Below are positions 24,915 to 34,745 of a DNA stretch of 64,000 nucleotides, piece after piece. The stretch covers positions 158,326-222,325 of the forward strand of contig NZ_FOXH01000010.1 of NCBI RefSeq assembly GCF_900115665.1, given 5' to 3'. The notes under the pieces were generated by a model. It saw nothing but the letters and a program-made list of their open reading frames with translations. It searched no databases and was not told the origin of the DNA. The translations under genes and the position numbers were made by a program. The first letter of the stretch is position 1. Every line of letters starts with the position of its first letter. This stretch comes from Pseudarcicella hirudinis. Its GTDB lineage: Bacteria; Bacteroidota; Bacteroidia; Cytophagales; Spirosomataceae.

Positions 24915-25985
24915 ATGAATATCAGATCTCTTTTTTTAATACTTTTTCTGTGTCTTGGTTACAGCTCATTCGCTCAGAATGCCATAGAGAATGCTAATCA
25001 GCTTTTAGGCAACTGGGAGAAAAGCTATATGGATATGAAGGATGGCAGTAAACTGCTGGATGAATTTACTTTTCAGAAAACATCTTCACTGATTTCCTTC
25101 GGAACAAAAGGAATCGGTGCTTTTACTGAAGGGAAGACCTCGTCAAGGTTTAGATATACGATCGCAGGAAAGACATTGGTGATGGGTGGGTTGACGTATG
25201 AGATAGAAAAACTTAATAGCGGAGAGCTGGTTTTTTCTGAAATAGACCTCAATCGTAAAGATTATCAGTTACTGAGATATCATTTTATTGCCACAAAAGA
25301 TTCGCCGGAACAGTTTTTTATCAGAAAGTTTATTAATCCGAACGTGCGAATAAAAGCAGACGGCGACACGGCGTACTTATTTTGCAGTGCAGTTCATCCT
25401 GTATTTATCGCTGACGGGAGATACGGACAGGTAACCGAGAGTTCTTTTGAAGGAACGTATCAGAATTCCTATGATTTCATTGAACGTAGCTTTTTGTTTC
25501 CTCCCAATAAAAGTGGAAGATTCAGGATTAATTTTACCGTTACGAAAACAGGTAAGGTAGATAATATCAGGATAGCAGAGAGTACAGACTCGCTTCTTAA
25601 TGCCAGATTAATTGAGGCAGTAAACAGTACCCAGAGAAAATGGATTCCGGCAGAAAGAAATGGTAAAAAGGTTGATGTTTATTTCTTCTATGAATTTGAA
25701 TATAATGCAAAACTGACGGCCGATGATGAGTTTGAATATGTGCAGTACAGTGGATTTGAAGAAAGAGCTGATGCTTTGAAGGAAAGAAAGAAATATGCCA
25801 AAGCTATTGAATTATACACCAAATGTATTCTGATGAGAGACAATGCGATTGAACCGCTTTATAAAAGAGCCGATTGTTATTTCGCTTTGAATATTGTTAA
25901 AAATGCCTGTTCTGACTGGAGTTATCTTTCAAAACTAGGACAAAAACGGGCGGAAGGATTATTTATTAAGAACTGTCTCAGGTAG
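24915..25985 (+). CDS. lipocalin-like / TonB C-terminal / TPR fusion protein
   Basis: The 356-residue secreted protein has a signal peptide (to about 21), a lipocalin-like domain (about 27-115; LLGNWEKS and the following strand series), a TonB C-terminal-type domain (about 195-265; INFTVTKTGKVDNIRIAESTDSLLN, KWIPAERNGKKVDVYFFYEFEY), and two TPR-like helices pairs (about 275-350). It lacks the N-terminal membrane anchor and Pro-rich span of a true TonB, so it is unlikely to energise transport. The order is unusual. It follows the ECF operon by 90 bp and may belong to its response. Confidence 0.75.
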   Translation: MNIRSLFLILFLCLGYSSFAQNAIENANQLLGNWEKSYMDMKDGSKLLDEFTFQKTSSLISFGTKGIGAFTEGKTSSRFRYTIAGKTLVMGGLTYEIEKLNSGELVFSEIDLNRKDYQLLRYHFIATKDSPEQFFIRKFINPNVRIKADGDTAYLFCSAVHPVFIADGRYGQVTESSFEGTYQNSYDFIERSFLFPPNKSGRFRINFTVTKTGKVDNIRIAESTDSLLNARLIEAVNSTQRKWIPAERNGKKVDVYFFYEFEYNAKLTADDEFEYVQYSGFEERADALKERKKYAKAIELYTKCILMRDNAIEPLYKRADCYFALNIVKNACSDWSYLSKLGQKRAEGLFIKNCLR

Positions 25986-26168
25986 ATTTACCGGAAATAC
26001 CGGAGAGAAGAGAGGTTTTCAGAAGAAATGTACAGTCATATCCGATATTAAGTACCTGTTATGTAGCAACTATAAAAAATTAGCATAATTTAATTGAAAT
26101 TAACTTATTGATTTACAGTAAATTGTGTTGGTTTATTCTAAAAGCCAAAAGCTAAATCTTAATTCCTT

Positions 26169-26199
26169 TTTGCTCTTTGAGGTTTTGAATTTACCTTTA
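26169..26199 (+). promoter_or_regulatory. promoter for sucD
   Basis: TTTG (26169-26172) and TACCTTTA (26192-26199) are 19 bp apart, matching Bacteroidota -33/-7 spacing with one mismatch in the -7. The sucD ATG is 37 bp downstream. Confidence 0.55.
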
Positions 26200-26236
26200 C
26201 GTAACTTTTACAACAATTCAAATAACGACACGAAAA

Positions 26237-27115
26237 ATGAGTGTACTTGTTAATAAAAACTCAAAAGTAATCGTACAAGGCTTTACGGGTTCGGAAGGTT
26301 CTTTCCACGCTCAGCAAATGATAGAATACGGCACGAACGTAGTTGGTGGCGTTACTCCGGGAAAAGGAGGTTCAACTCACCTTGACAAGCCGGTTTTCAA
26401 TACAGTTGCTGAAGCTGTTCAAAAGGCAGGAGCTGATACCTCTATTATTTTTGTACCACCGGCATTTGCTGCTGATGCAATTATGGAAGCTGCTGACGCC
26501 GGAATCAAAGTGATTATCTGCATTACCGAAGGTATTCCTACCAAGGATATGGTTTATGCAAAAGAGTATATCCAGGATAAAGATTGTCGTTTAATTGGTC
26601 CGAACTGTCCGGGTGTAATGACTGCGGAAGAATGTAAAGTTGGGATTATGCCAGGTTTTATCTTCAAAAAAGGTAAAGTCGGAATCGTTTCTAAATCCGG
26701 TACATTAACTTACGAAGCTGTAGATCAGCTGACTAAAGCTGGTTTAGGACAAACTACTGCAATTGGTATCGGTGGTGACCCGATTATTGGAACTACTACT
26801 AAAGAAGCTGTAGAATTGTTGATGAATGACCCTGAAACAGAAGGCATCGTAATGATCGGTGAAATCGGTGGAGGAATGGAAGCAGAAGCTGCATACTGGA
26901 TTAAGGCTACTGGTAATAAAAAGCCGGTTGTTGGATTTATTGCAGGACAAACCGCTCCGAAAGGCCGTCGTATGGGACACGCTGGTGCAATCATCGGTGG
27001 TGCTGATGATACTGCTGCTGCTAAAATGAAAATCATGGAAGAGTGTGGTATTCACGTTGTTCACTCACCGGCTGATATTGGTGAAACAATGTTGAGAGTA
27101 CTTGGAAATAATTAA
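26237..27115 (+). CDS. sucD: succinyl-CoA synthetase, alpha subunit
   Basis: SucD forms the CoA-binding and phosphohistidine subunit of the TCA-cycle enzyme that interconverts succinyl-CoA and succinate with ATP or GTP formation. The 292-residue product carries the CoA-binding fold ([23 protein letters not shown]), GPNCPGV, and the active-site His248 in [10 protein letters not shown]. SucC is not in the window, so the two subunits are encoded apart, which is common in Bacteroidota. Confidence 0.97.
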   Translation: MSVLVNKNSKVIVQGFTGSEGSFHAQQMIEYGTNVVGGVTPGKGGSTHLDKPVFNTVAEAVQKAGADTSIIFVPPAFAADAIMEAADAGIKVIICITEGIPTKDMVYAKEYIQDKDCRLIGPNCPGVMTAEECKVGIMPGFIFKKGKVGIVSKSGTLTYEAVDQLTKAGLGQTTAIGIGGDPIIGTTTKEAVELLMNDPETEGIVMIGEIGGGMEAEAAYWIKATGNKKPVVGFIAGQTAPKGRRMGHAGAIIGGADDTAAAKMKIMEECGIHVVHSPADIGETMLRVLGNN

Positions 27116-27153
27116 TTTTTAACCATTGGTCATTGATCGATATTGGGTTATAA

Positions 27154-28389
27154 ATGAGTAAAATAGCAATATTTTTAAGATATTTCTTCCAAAACAAGCC
27201 TGTGGGAACGTCAAATTCTCACAGGTTTTTGGTTTTAAAGTTAAGTGTAATATTGCTCATTTCAGTATTCAGTGTTGAAAGGATTTCGGCAAAAGGAGTT
27301 GGCCCTGCGGAAGGTTATTACCTGGTACATGATTACCATGATGACTGGCAGATTTATGATGAAGGGTATAAGGCTTATGTACCTTATGTAAGAGAAAGAC
27401 ATCAGGAATACAGTTCTTTCAGTCTGTTTTTTGACTTTGAGAATTACAAAGGATATAAGCTTCTGTTTTATTCAAAGAAAGAAAATTATCTGTTTATAGA
27501 CGCATCCCTTCAAAAAAAGCTTCCGGCTGATGTCTGGACCATCATGGATGTGGATAGTTTGCAAAAGGTTTACCGGAAAACACGTTTATTTCTTACTTTT
27601 TATGGAATAAACACTAATGCGGAGGACCTTAAAGTAATAGTCGGAAATAAAATTTCAAAAACAGAAAGGAGTATAGAGCTGACGGAATATCAGCTGACAG
27701 TAAGACCGAAGGCAATACCTGTTTTTAATAACTTTTTTGTGCTGGGATTGGTATTCTTATTGATTTGTTATGCTTTCCTGTACAATTTTCAGCCTAAAAC
27801 CTTTGAACGATATTATAATTTTCAGGATTTATTAACCATTAATGTCCGGGATGATTCATTTGTAAACAAACCATTTGATTTGGGAAATTTACTATTTGTA
27901 ATCAATCTAAGCTTTACGCTGGCGTATTTGTTCATGATTATACGAAACGAAGAAACGGACCTGTTTAACGTCAGTAATATTTTAAATGAAGAAGAAACCG
28001 TTTTAGGCTTGTTTCTGAACTTTATTGCTATAGCAATTTTGATATTTATTGCATTGATAATCAAATACTTGTCTCTTGCTATTTTGTCGAATCTATACCG
28101 GTTTGATAACGTGACAAATGTTCATTTCTTTAAGATTATGCAGGCTTCGAGTATATTCTTCTTATTGGTACTTTTTTTAGTAAGCTATAGCGCAATTTCC
28201 TATCCTTTCATTCTGCAGAACTTTGAAAAATACCTTTTAATTCCAGTAGTTATTTTCTTCATACTAAGGTTGTTACTGATTTACTTTACGATAAATAAAT
28301 TGACTTCACTCAAAAATCTGTATTTATTTTCGTACCTTTGCATTGTGGAATTAATCCCGGTAATCATAGGCATTCGTTTCGCCCTGTGA
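27154..28389 (+). CDS. DUF4271 membrane protein
   Basis: The 411-residue protein has an N-terminal hydrophobic/signal segment (about 25-45), a globular periplasmic part (about 50-190), and a C-terminal membrane region with about six segments (from residue 195) matching DUF4271. Its function is unknown. In many Bacteroidota this gene stands directly before hemD and the T9SS porP-gldKLMN cluster, as here. A link to secretion is therefore possible but not shown. Confidence 0.8.
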   Translation: MSKIAIFLRYFFQNKPVGTSNSHRFLVLKLSVILLISVFSVERISAKGVGPAEGYYLVHDYHDDWQIYDEGYKAYVPYVRERHQEYSSFSLFFDFENYKGYKLLFYSKKENYLFIDASLQKKLPADVWTIMDVDSLQKVYRKTRLFLTFYGINTNAEDLKVIVGNKISKTERSIELTEYQLTVRPKAIPVFNNFFVLGLVFLLICYAFLYNFQPKTFERYYNFQDLLTINVRDDSFVNKPFDLGNLLFVINLSFTLAYLFMIIRNEETDLFNVSNILNEEETVLGLFLNFIAIAILIFIALIIKYLSLAILSNLYRFDNVTNVHFFKIMQASSIFFLLVLFLVSYSAISYPFILQNFEKYLLIPVVIFFILRLLLIYFTINKLTSLKNLYLFSYLCIVELIPVIIGIRFAL

Positions 28390-28525
28390 TTTTGTTATAA
28401 CCAATTGAGCGTTTTGAGTGAGACTTTTGTGTTTAGAAAAGAGTTTTATCAGATAACCATTTTTATTAAATAATAGAGGGTTGAGCTCAATTATATCAAT
28501 TCAAAAAGATTAACTACATTAAAGG

Positions 28526-29311
28526 ATGAGTGAAACAACATTAGTTGCTAATCCAGACAGATTAACAAAAGTTTCCAGTATATTAGTTTCTCAGGCACGC
28601 CCTGCCGATGAAAAATCTCCCTATTTCGAATTAGCAAGAAAGTACAATATAAAGGTAGATTTTCGTCCTTTTATCGAGGTACAAGGCGTTTCTTTTAAAG
28701 ACTTCAGGAAACAAAAAATCAATATTTTAGATCATACGGCCATTATCTTTACCAGTCGTAATGCCGTTGATCATTTCTTCAGAATTTGTAAAGAAGCAAG
28801 AATTGAAGTCCCGGCTGATATGAAGTATTTTTGTATCACGGAACAGACTGCCAATTATTTGCAGAAATACATAGTTATTCGTAAACGTAAGATTTTTACA
28901 GGTACGAAAACTGCTGCTGAATTGTTGGAATTAATCAAGAAACATAAAACTGAAAAGTTCTTGTTCCCATGTTCTGACAAGCGTAGAAATGACATTCCGG
29001 AATTTATGGGAACCAATGATCTTCATCTTACCGAAGCGGTAATGTATGAAACGGTTTCTGCTGACCTTACTGATCTGGAAGATGTTTATTATGATATTAT
29101 TGCGTTCTTCAGTCCTTCTGGTATAACGTCTTTATATCATAATTTTCCGGATTTTGAACAGAATAAGACCAGAATTGCCGCCTTCGGGCCAACTACTGCA
29201 AAAGCAGTAACAGGTGCAGGCCTGATTCTGGATATAGAGGCTCCGCTTCCTAATGCTCCTTCAATGACCGGAGCACTGGAATTATACATTAAAAAAGCGA
29301 ATGGTTTGTAG
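28526..29311 (+). CDS. hemD: uroporphyrinogen-III synthase
   Basis: HemD closes and inverts the linear tetrapyrrole hydroxymethylbilane to uroporphyrinogen III in heme synthesis. The 261-residue product fits the HEM4 family: ILVSQARP start, IIFTSRNAVDHFF, FLFPCSDKRRNDIPE, YDIIAFFSPSGITSL and RIAAFGPTTAKAV. The family is weakly conserved, so the call rests on the order of these motifs. No other heme genes are nearby. Confidence 0.88.
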   Translation: MSETTLVANPDRLTKVSSILVSQARPADEKSPYFELARKYNIKVDFRPFIEVQGVSFKDFRKQKINILDHTAIIFTSRNAVDHFFRICKEARIEVPADMKYFCITEQTANYLQKYIVIRKRKIFTGTKTAAELLELIKKHKTEKFLFPCSDKRRNDIPEFMGTNDLHLTEAVMYETVSADLTDLEDVYYDIIAFFSPSGITSLYHNFPDFEQNKTRIAAFGPTTAKAVTGAGLILDIEAPLPNAPSMTGALELYIKKANGL

Positions 29312-29373
29312 AAAATAGAACGGTGGTGTTTTATTGAAAAAAGCCACTTCTTTTTTCTTGACTTTCAACGAAT

Positions 29374-29415
29374 TGACCTGATAGATTGTACCTTTCTGTC
29401 AGGTCTTTTTATTTT
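29374..29415 (+). terminator. intrinsic terminator after hemD
   Basis: GACCTGA (29375-29381) pairs with TCAGGTC (29399-29405), followed by TTTTTATTTTT. It separates hemD from porP. Confidence 0.8.
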
Positions 29416-29586
29416 TAATACTTTATAACAATTTCCGTGAAATCTTCGTTAAATAGTTCTAATGCCCAAATTTTTCAAAAAAATCTATATAAGTTCTTAC
29501 ATTTAAATCAGTATTTTCATATATCTTTCCAAAAGAATATTCAATGAGGGCAAAGCTTTGGAAAGATGCCTGTCGCCAACTAAACT

Positions 29587-30558
29587 ATGCGTAAAATTCT
29601 ATATTTTTTGACTTTTACAATGATGATATTTAGTGTTCTGCCAACTTTTGCTCAGCAGGATGCTCAATTGAGTCAATATATGTTTAATCCTTTGTATCTG
29701 AATCCAGCTACTGCAGGGGCAGACGGGGTTACTCGTTTTCAGCTTCACCTTCGTAACCAGTGGGCAGGTTATCAGGCTACCTATGATGGCGGCGGGTCGT
29801 TGGGAACCCAGATTTTGACAGCCTCAGTACCACTGAATTTTATTAAAAGCGGAATTGGTTTACAATTTGCAAATGACAAAACACCTTCCGGTGCCGGTTA
29901 CCAGAATGTGCTGCTCTCTTATGCTTATAAAATTGGTTTAACAAACGGTTCCAGTCTTTCGATCGGAGTCAGAGGCGGATTTCATACTTCATCTTTTGAC
30001 GGGACACTTTACAGACCAAGAGACCCGAATGATCCCCTGGTTGATGCTGTTAGCGGTAAGAAAATTAATGAAACTCAGCCGGATTTTGCTTTAGGGGCTT
30101 ATTATAATGCAGAAAGTTTTTTTGCAGGAGCAAGTTTAGGGCATATTAATAGTTCAAACTACAGATTCGGCTATAATGGTGCTCAAAACCCGCTTAAACA
30201 AGTTTTGAATGTAAATGCCGGATATAAATATTATCTTAACGATATGGTTGAAATGATGCCGACGGTACTTTGGCGAACTGATTTCTCCACAAACTCAATA
30301 GAAGGGGGGATGATTTTTACTTATGATACCAAATATTGGATTGGAGGTTCATATCGTGCGGGAGATGCTGGCATTGTTATTGCTGGTATCAATTTATTGA
30401 ACAATTCATTGCGATTAGGATATTCGCTTGACCTAACCTCAAACGGAGCTAACGCAAAGAGTCCTAATTCGCATGAAGTTTTGATAAGTTATTCCTTACC
30501 CGCCCCGAAAATTGGAGGAAAAAAATCAATCGTGCGAACACCAAGGTTTCGTCATTAA
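29587..30558 (+). CDS. type IX secretion outer-membrane protein PorP/SprF family
   Basis: The 323-residue product has a signal peptide (cleavage after FAQ) followed by the family N-terminus QDAQLSQYMFNPLYLNPATAG and an outer-membrane barrel. PorP/SprF proteins link surface-anchored substrates or gliding adhesins to the T9SS. The gene stands 260 bp before gldK, as in other T9SS clusters. The NPLYLNPA motif supports the call strongly. Confidence 0.93.
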   Translation: MRKILYFLTFTMMIFSVLPTFAQQDAQLSQYMFNPLYLNPATAGADGVTRFQLHLRNQWAGYQATYDGGGSLGTQILTASVPLNFIKSGIGLQFANDKTPSGAGYQNVLLSYAYKIGLTNGSSLSIGVRGGFHTSSFDGTLYRPRDPNDPLVDAVSGKKINETQPDFALGAYYNAESFFAGASLGHINSSNYRFGYNGAQNPLKQVLNVNAGYKYYLNDMVEMMPTVLWRTDFSTNSIEGGMIFTYDTKYWIGGSYRAGDAGIVIAGINLLNNSLRLGYSLDLTSNGANAKSPNSHEVLISYSLPAPKIGGKKSIVRTPRFRH

Positions 30559-30664
30559 TTCTGATTTGGACTTAATTGACAGCCAGAATTAACAGGATAG
30601 CCACTCTAAGGTTTTCAGACTGACTTTTAATAGTAAAATGTCAGAAGCCACAAATCGTTAAGGT

Positions 30665-30697
30665 ATTGAATAGCAATCAAAATTTTTACTAAATTTG
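30665..30697 (+). promoter_or_regulatory. promoter for gldKLMN
   Basis: ATTG (30665-30668) and TAAATTTG (30690-30697, exact TAnnTTTG) are 21 bp apart. The gldK ATG lies at 30819, giving a leader of about 115 bases. Confidence 0.6.
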
Positions 30698-30818
30698 CAT
30701 GTTTGGAAAGTACCGAAAAGTACGTTGGATTTGTTTTTTTAACAATTTTTAACGGAGATACAATTTTAAGCATCATAACCCGTTTTTAGACAGGTATCAA
30801 TCGAAAAGTTATAAAACC

Positions 30819-31964
30819 ATGAATTACAGTGAAATATTCAGGAAATTCGTTCTGCTTCTTCTTGTAGCGATTCCTGTCTTTTTTCTCGACAGTTGTAGCT
30901 CTTCTGGAGGAGGGAAAAAGACCGCAAGCAGCAAGAAAAGTGGTAGAGGAAGAGCCGAGGTTGCTTCAAAGAGCAAAGGAGGTAAAGGTAAAGGGGGGCG
31001 TAAAACTAAGGAAGACGCAACTATGCAAAATGGTGAAATTGCTGCCTCTGCCAGAAAGGGCTGGAAGCAATCTACTCCACTTGGAATGGTACTTATTCCG
31101 TCAGGTTCATTTATGATGGGCCAGGCTGACGAAGATGTTACGGCTTCAGATGTAAGCTTTAACAAACGTGTTACTGTTGCTCAGTTTTTCATGGATGATA
31201 CTGAGATTACAAATAATGAATATCGTCAGTTTACTAATGTCATGCTTACTGACTCCATTTCAATCATTGGAGAAGAAAAGATTATGGCGGAATATTATCC
31301 TGATACTGCTGTGTGGAGTAAAGATTTTACTTACCACAACGGAGACCCGATGACGGAATATTATTTCTCAAGCCCTGCTTTTGATATGTATCCGGTTGTT
31401 GGTGTTTCCTGGAGAGCTGCAAGGTATTTCTGTGAATGGCGCACAAAAGCGTTGAACGATTACCGTTCATCTGAAGGAATGTTTATTTCACCTCGTTTTC
31501 GTTTGCCTTCTGAAGCAGAGTGGGAATGGGCAGCAAGGGGAGGAAAGGCTTCTGCCAAATATCCCTGGGGTAACCCTTATGTAGCTAATGGCAAAGGTTG
31601 TTTACTGGCTAACTTTAAACCTCACAGAGGTAATTATGATGCTGATGGTTATGCATATACTGCTCCGGCCAATGCCTATAATCCAAATGATTACGGTCTT
31701 TACAATATGGCAGGAAATGTGGCAGAATGGTGTGAAGATGCTTACGCTGATAATGCTGTTGCAGTAACCTGGGATTTGAACACATTGAATAAAAATCCTG
31801 ACGAACCCCGCAAAGTAATACGTGGAGGCTCATGGAAAGATGTAGCTTATTACCTTGAAACAGGGACACGTACTTATGAATATGAAGATAAAAAACGCTC
31901 ATATATCGGTTTCCGCTGTGCAATGAACCACTTGGGACGTTCTTCAGGGAGAGAATTTAAATAA
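30819..31964 (+). CDS. gldK: gliding motility/T9SS lipoprotein GldK (PorK)
   Basis: GldK is an outer-membrane-associated lipoprotein that forms the periplasmic ring of the T9SS with GldN. The 381-residue product has a lipobox (FLDSC, Cys26), a Lys/Gly/Ser-rich basic linker (about 30-65), and a formylglycine-generating-enzyme-like (SUMF1) domain (about 85-375; GMVLIPSGSFMMGQ, EWEWAARGG, YNMAGNVAEW, RGGSWKD, SYIGFRCA). First gene of gldKLMN. Confidence 0.95.
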   Translation: MNYSEIFRKFVLLLLVAIPVFFLDSCSSSGGGKKTASSKKSGRGRAEVASKSKGGKGKGGRKTKEDATMQNGEIAASARKGWKQSTPLGMVLIPSGSFMMGQADEDVTASDVSFNKRVTVAQFFMDDTEITNNEYRQFTNVMLTDSISIIGEEKIMAEYYPDTAVWSKDFTYHNGDPMTEYYFSSPAFDMYPVVGVSWRAARYFCEWRTKALNDYRSSEGMFISPRFRLPSEAEWEWAARGGKASAKYPWGNPYVANGKGCLLANFKPHRGNYDADGYAYTAPANAYNPNDYGLYNMAGNVAEWCEDAYADNAVAVTWDLNTLNKNPDEPRKVIRGGSWKDVAYYLETGTRTYEYEDKKRSYIGFRCAMNHLGRSSGREFK

Positions 31965-31984
31965 TATAACGATTCTGAATCGGA

Positions 31985-32029
31985 AAGCGAGGGAGACCAA
32001 TCGCATAGCGCGACAAAGTTCCCTCGCTT
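31985..32029 (+). terminator. intra-operon hairpin between gldK and gldL
   Basis: A 10-bp perfect stem, AAGCGAGGGA (31985-31994) with TCCCTCGCTT (32020-32029), is followed by a weak AGTTTTAAAA run, 20 bp after the gldK stop. It could reduce read-through or mark an RNA processing site, setting a higher level of GldK. Confidence 0.5.
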
Positions 32030-32156
32030 AGTTTTAAAATAGAGTTTGAACAAAATCACGAATGCTTTTTGAAATTTAGTAACTTAACAACTTAAAATCT
32101 CGAAAATATTTACACTAATAACTGAATCATTCACTTTAACATCTTTTTAAAATCAA

Positions 32157-32954
32157 ATGAAGGGCTTAGAAAAAATCATTAATGTTATTGCCAGTTTTGG
32201 TGCCTCTGTAGTTATTGTAGGAGCTTTATTTAAAATTTTACACTTTGACGGAGCAAATCAGATGCTGATGATTGGGATGTTAACTGAAGCTGCGATTTTC
32301 ATCCTTTTTGGTATATTATACTTAACTGCAAAACCTGAAAAAAGCTATGATTGGGAAAGAGTTTACCCTGAACTTTCAAAAGAATTTCAAGGTGAATTGC
32401 CTAAAGCAGTATCTCGTCAGACTTCTGGCGGAACTGGTATTACTGCAAAAATGGACGAAATGCTGGCAAATGCAAAAGTTACACCTGAAATTTTTGACAG
32501 CCTTGGAAAAGGTTTGAAATCATTGACTGAAACTGTTTCTAAAGTAGGTGATATCACTGATGCAACTGTTGCTACAAAAGAATATGCTTCTAATGTGAAG
32601 ACTGCTTCAGGCGCAATGCTGGAAATGAATAAATCTTATGGTTCTACAATTACTGCATTGTCTGAAATGTCAGGTGCTTCTGCTGATGCAAAGGAATACA
32701 GAGTACAATTTCAGAAAGTAACTCAGAATATGGGAGCTTTAAATGCTGTGTATGAATTGGAATTACAAGATACTAACAAGCATTTGAAAGCCATGAATGC
32801 TTTCTATGGTAACCTGACTTCTGCTATGGAAAATATGTCTGAAGCCAGCAAGGATACACAACAGTTTAAGCAGGAATTATCTAAATTGACAAACAATCTT
32901 TCTTCTCTTAACAATGTTTACGGAAGTATGTTGTCTGCCATGAAAGGTAACTAA
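32157..32954 (+). CDS. gldL: gliding motility/T9SS inner-membrane protein GldL
   Basis: GldL and GldM form the proton-driven rotary motor of gliding and type IX secretion. The 265-residue product has two membrane segments at the N-terminus (about 5-29 and 36-57) and a long cytoplasmic coiled-coil/helical tail. The N-terminus (GLEKIINVIASFGASVVIVGALFKILHFDGA) is the conserved GldL signature. Confidence 0.95.
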   Translation: MKGLEKIINVIASFGASVVIVGALFKILHFDGANQMLMIGMLTEAAIFILFGILYLTAKPEKSYDWERVYPELSKEFQGELPKAVSRQTSGGTGITAKMDEMLANAKVTPEIFDSLGKGLKSLTETVSKVGDITDATVATKEYASNVKTASGAMLEMNKSYGSTITALSEMSGASADAKEYRVQFQKVTQNMGALNAVYELELQDTNKHLKAMNAFYGNLTSAMENMSEASKDTQQFKQELSKLTNNLSSLNNVYGSMLSAMKGN

Positions 32955-33049
32955 TTCCTTTTTCAATATTCAATTCGAATATTTTATTATTTGAAAGGAA
33001 TATTGTTTATCCAAGAATCTTAAACTAAACTCCTTAAGCATAGAATAAA

Positions 33050-34642
33050 ATGGCAGGTTTAAAAGAGACTCCCAGACAGAAAATGATTGGGATGATGTAT
33101 TTGGTGCTGACAGCCTTGCTTGCTTTGCAGGTGAGCGATGCCCTTTTACAGAAATTTGTGTTATTAAATAATAGTTTGGAAACCGCAAACCAGTCGGCTA
33201 CAGATAAGAATAAAGGTACCGTTAAAGGAATAGAGGAAAGAATTAAAGACTTACCAAACCCGGGAGCGTATGCTGATATTATCAAAAAAGCATCTGAGGT
33301 GAGGAAGATTTCTGATGCTATCGTTTCTCAGATTGATGAAATTAAGTCAAAAGTAGTTGAAGCGGGTGGCGGTGTTGATCCTGAAACCGGAAATATCAAA
33401 AATCCTAAAGAGGAAGAAAAAGTATATCATCTGATGGTAGGCACCGGTAAAAAAGGAGAGGCTTACAAACTGGCAGATGATATGGATGCTTTTGTAAAAA
33501 CATTAACAACCCTGGCAGATAAAGGGACTAGTTTTCCGGCTCTGGCTTTGGATGCAAAAGATGACCCTATTGTTAGTAAAGACGGAAATCAACGTAATAA
33601 AGATTTTGCAGAATTGAATTTTGCGCAGACTCCGGTTCCGGCTGCATTGGCAACATTAAGCCAGAAACAAGCTGAAATCAGACGTTATGAAAGTGAGGTT
33701 TTAAGTCAGCTTGCTGCTAAAGTTGGTGCAAAAGAGATTAAGTTTGATAAAGTTTTTGCTCAGGTTTCGGCAAATGCCAATACGGTTGTTGCCGGAATGG
33801 ATTATGAAGCAGAAGTATTTATTGCAGCAACATCAAGTGGCTTTACACCAAGAATGAGCTTCAATGGTGGTTCAATCCCTGTGAGAGATGGACGTGGCCA
33901 GATTAAATTTAAAACTTCCGGCGGTGGTTATGATGCAAATGGTCTTTCTAAGAAATCTTATACTGCTGCGGTTTCATATATGAGTCCTGAAGGTCCGAAA
34001 ACAGAGACAATTACGAAAGAGTATTTTGTATTAAAACCAACATACAATATTGAAACAGCAACTTTACCAGCTTTATATTTAGGATGTGCTAACCGCTTAA
34101 GTGTAGTTAGTCCGGGATTAGGTTCTCTATGGAATCCATCTTTTTCTGCGGAGGGCGGTGATGCTATTGCGGGTGAAAGCAGAGGAAAAGTAACAGTTGT
34201 TCCTTCCTCTTCTGTTGTTACATTAAATGTTAACAATGGAGGTACTTTACTTGGTAAAGAGACATTCAGAGTAAGAAGAGTACCAAGACCTGAAATTAAG
34301 ATCCTTGGAAACGGTGGAGAACTGGAAGAGAAAAGAGGTGCCAGTGCTTCAGGTTTGAGAAGCATTTCAGCAGTAGCTGTTGCGGATGAGTCTTTCAAAG
34401 CAACAAACCCGGAGGATGCGCAGTTCAGAGTTACAGAGATTTATATTGCTTTGGCAAGAGGTACACGTAAGATCAATGACCTGACTTTACAAGGTGGTGG
34501 TTCTATCGCTTCTCTGGCAGCACAGGCTCAGGCTGGTGACAGATATTATATTGAAGTGAAAGGCGTTCAGCGTAAAAATTTCAGAGGTACTGTAGAAACC
34601 ATTCCGATTGGTTCAGTAGTTAAAAATATTCCTTTGAACTAA
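33050..34642 (+). CDS. gldM: gliding motility/T9SS protein GldM
   Basis: GldM spans the inner membrane once (about residues 10-33; KMIGMMYLVLTALLALQVSDALL). It reaches through the periplasm with a long helical then beta-domain stalk to the GldK/GldN ring, passing on the motor force. The length of 530 residues is normal. It lies 95 bp after gldL. Confidence 0.95.
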   Translation: MAGLKETPRQKMIGMMYLVLTALLALQVSDALLQKFVLLNNSLETANQSATDKNKGTVKGIEERIKDLPNPGAYADIIKKASEVRKISDAIVSQIDEIKSKVVEAGGGVDPETGNIKNPKEEEKVYHLMVGTGKKGEAYKLADDMDAFVKTLTTLADKGTSFPALALDAKDDPIVSKDGNQRNKDFAELNFAQTPVPAALATLSQKQAEIRRYESEVLSQLAAKVGAKEIKFDKVFAQVSANANTVVAGMDYEAEVFIAATSSGFTPRMSFNGGSIPVRDGRGQIKFKTSGGGYDANGLSKKSYTAAVSYMSPEGPKTETITKEYFVLKPTYNIETATLPALYLGCANRLSVVSPGLGSLWNPSFSAEGGDAIAGESRGKVTVVPSSSVVTLNVNNGGTLLGKETFRVRRVPRPEIKILGNGGELEEKRGASASGLRSISAVAVADESFKATNPEDAQFRVTEIYIALARGTRKINDLTLQGGGSIASLAAQAQAGDRYYIEVKGVQRKNFRGTVETIPIGSVVKNIPLN

Positions 34643-34745
34643 TTACAATATTCAAATAAATGATTGGTTTTGCCTGATATTAAACAATAAAGGAATCGAC
34701 TAATCGTTTTTTGACTGTAATTATTTGATAATCAGCAAAAAGATT

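Noticed and set aside
34725..34745. TTG start for gldN seven codons upstream
   Set aside because: The ATG at 34746 gives a standard signal peptide; the TTG form adds charged residues before it without need.
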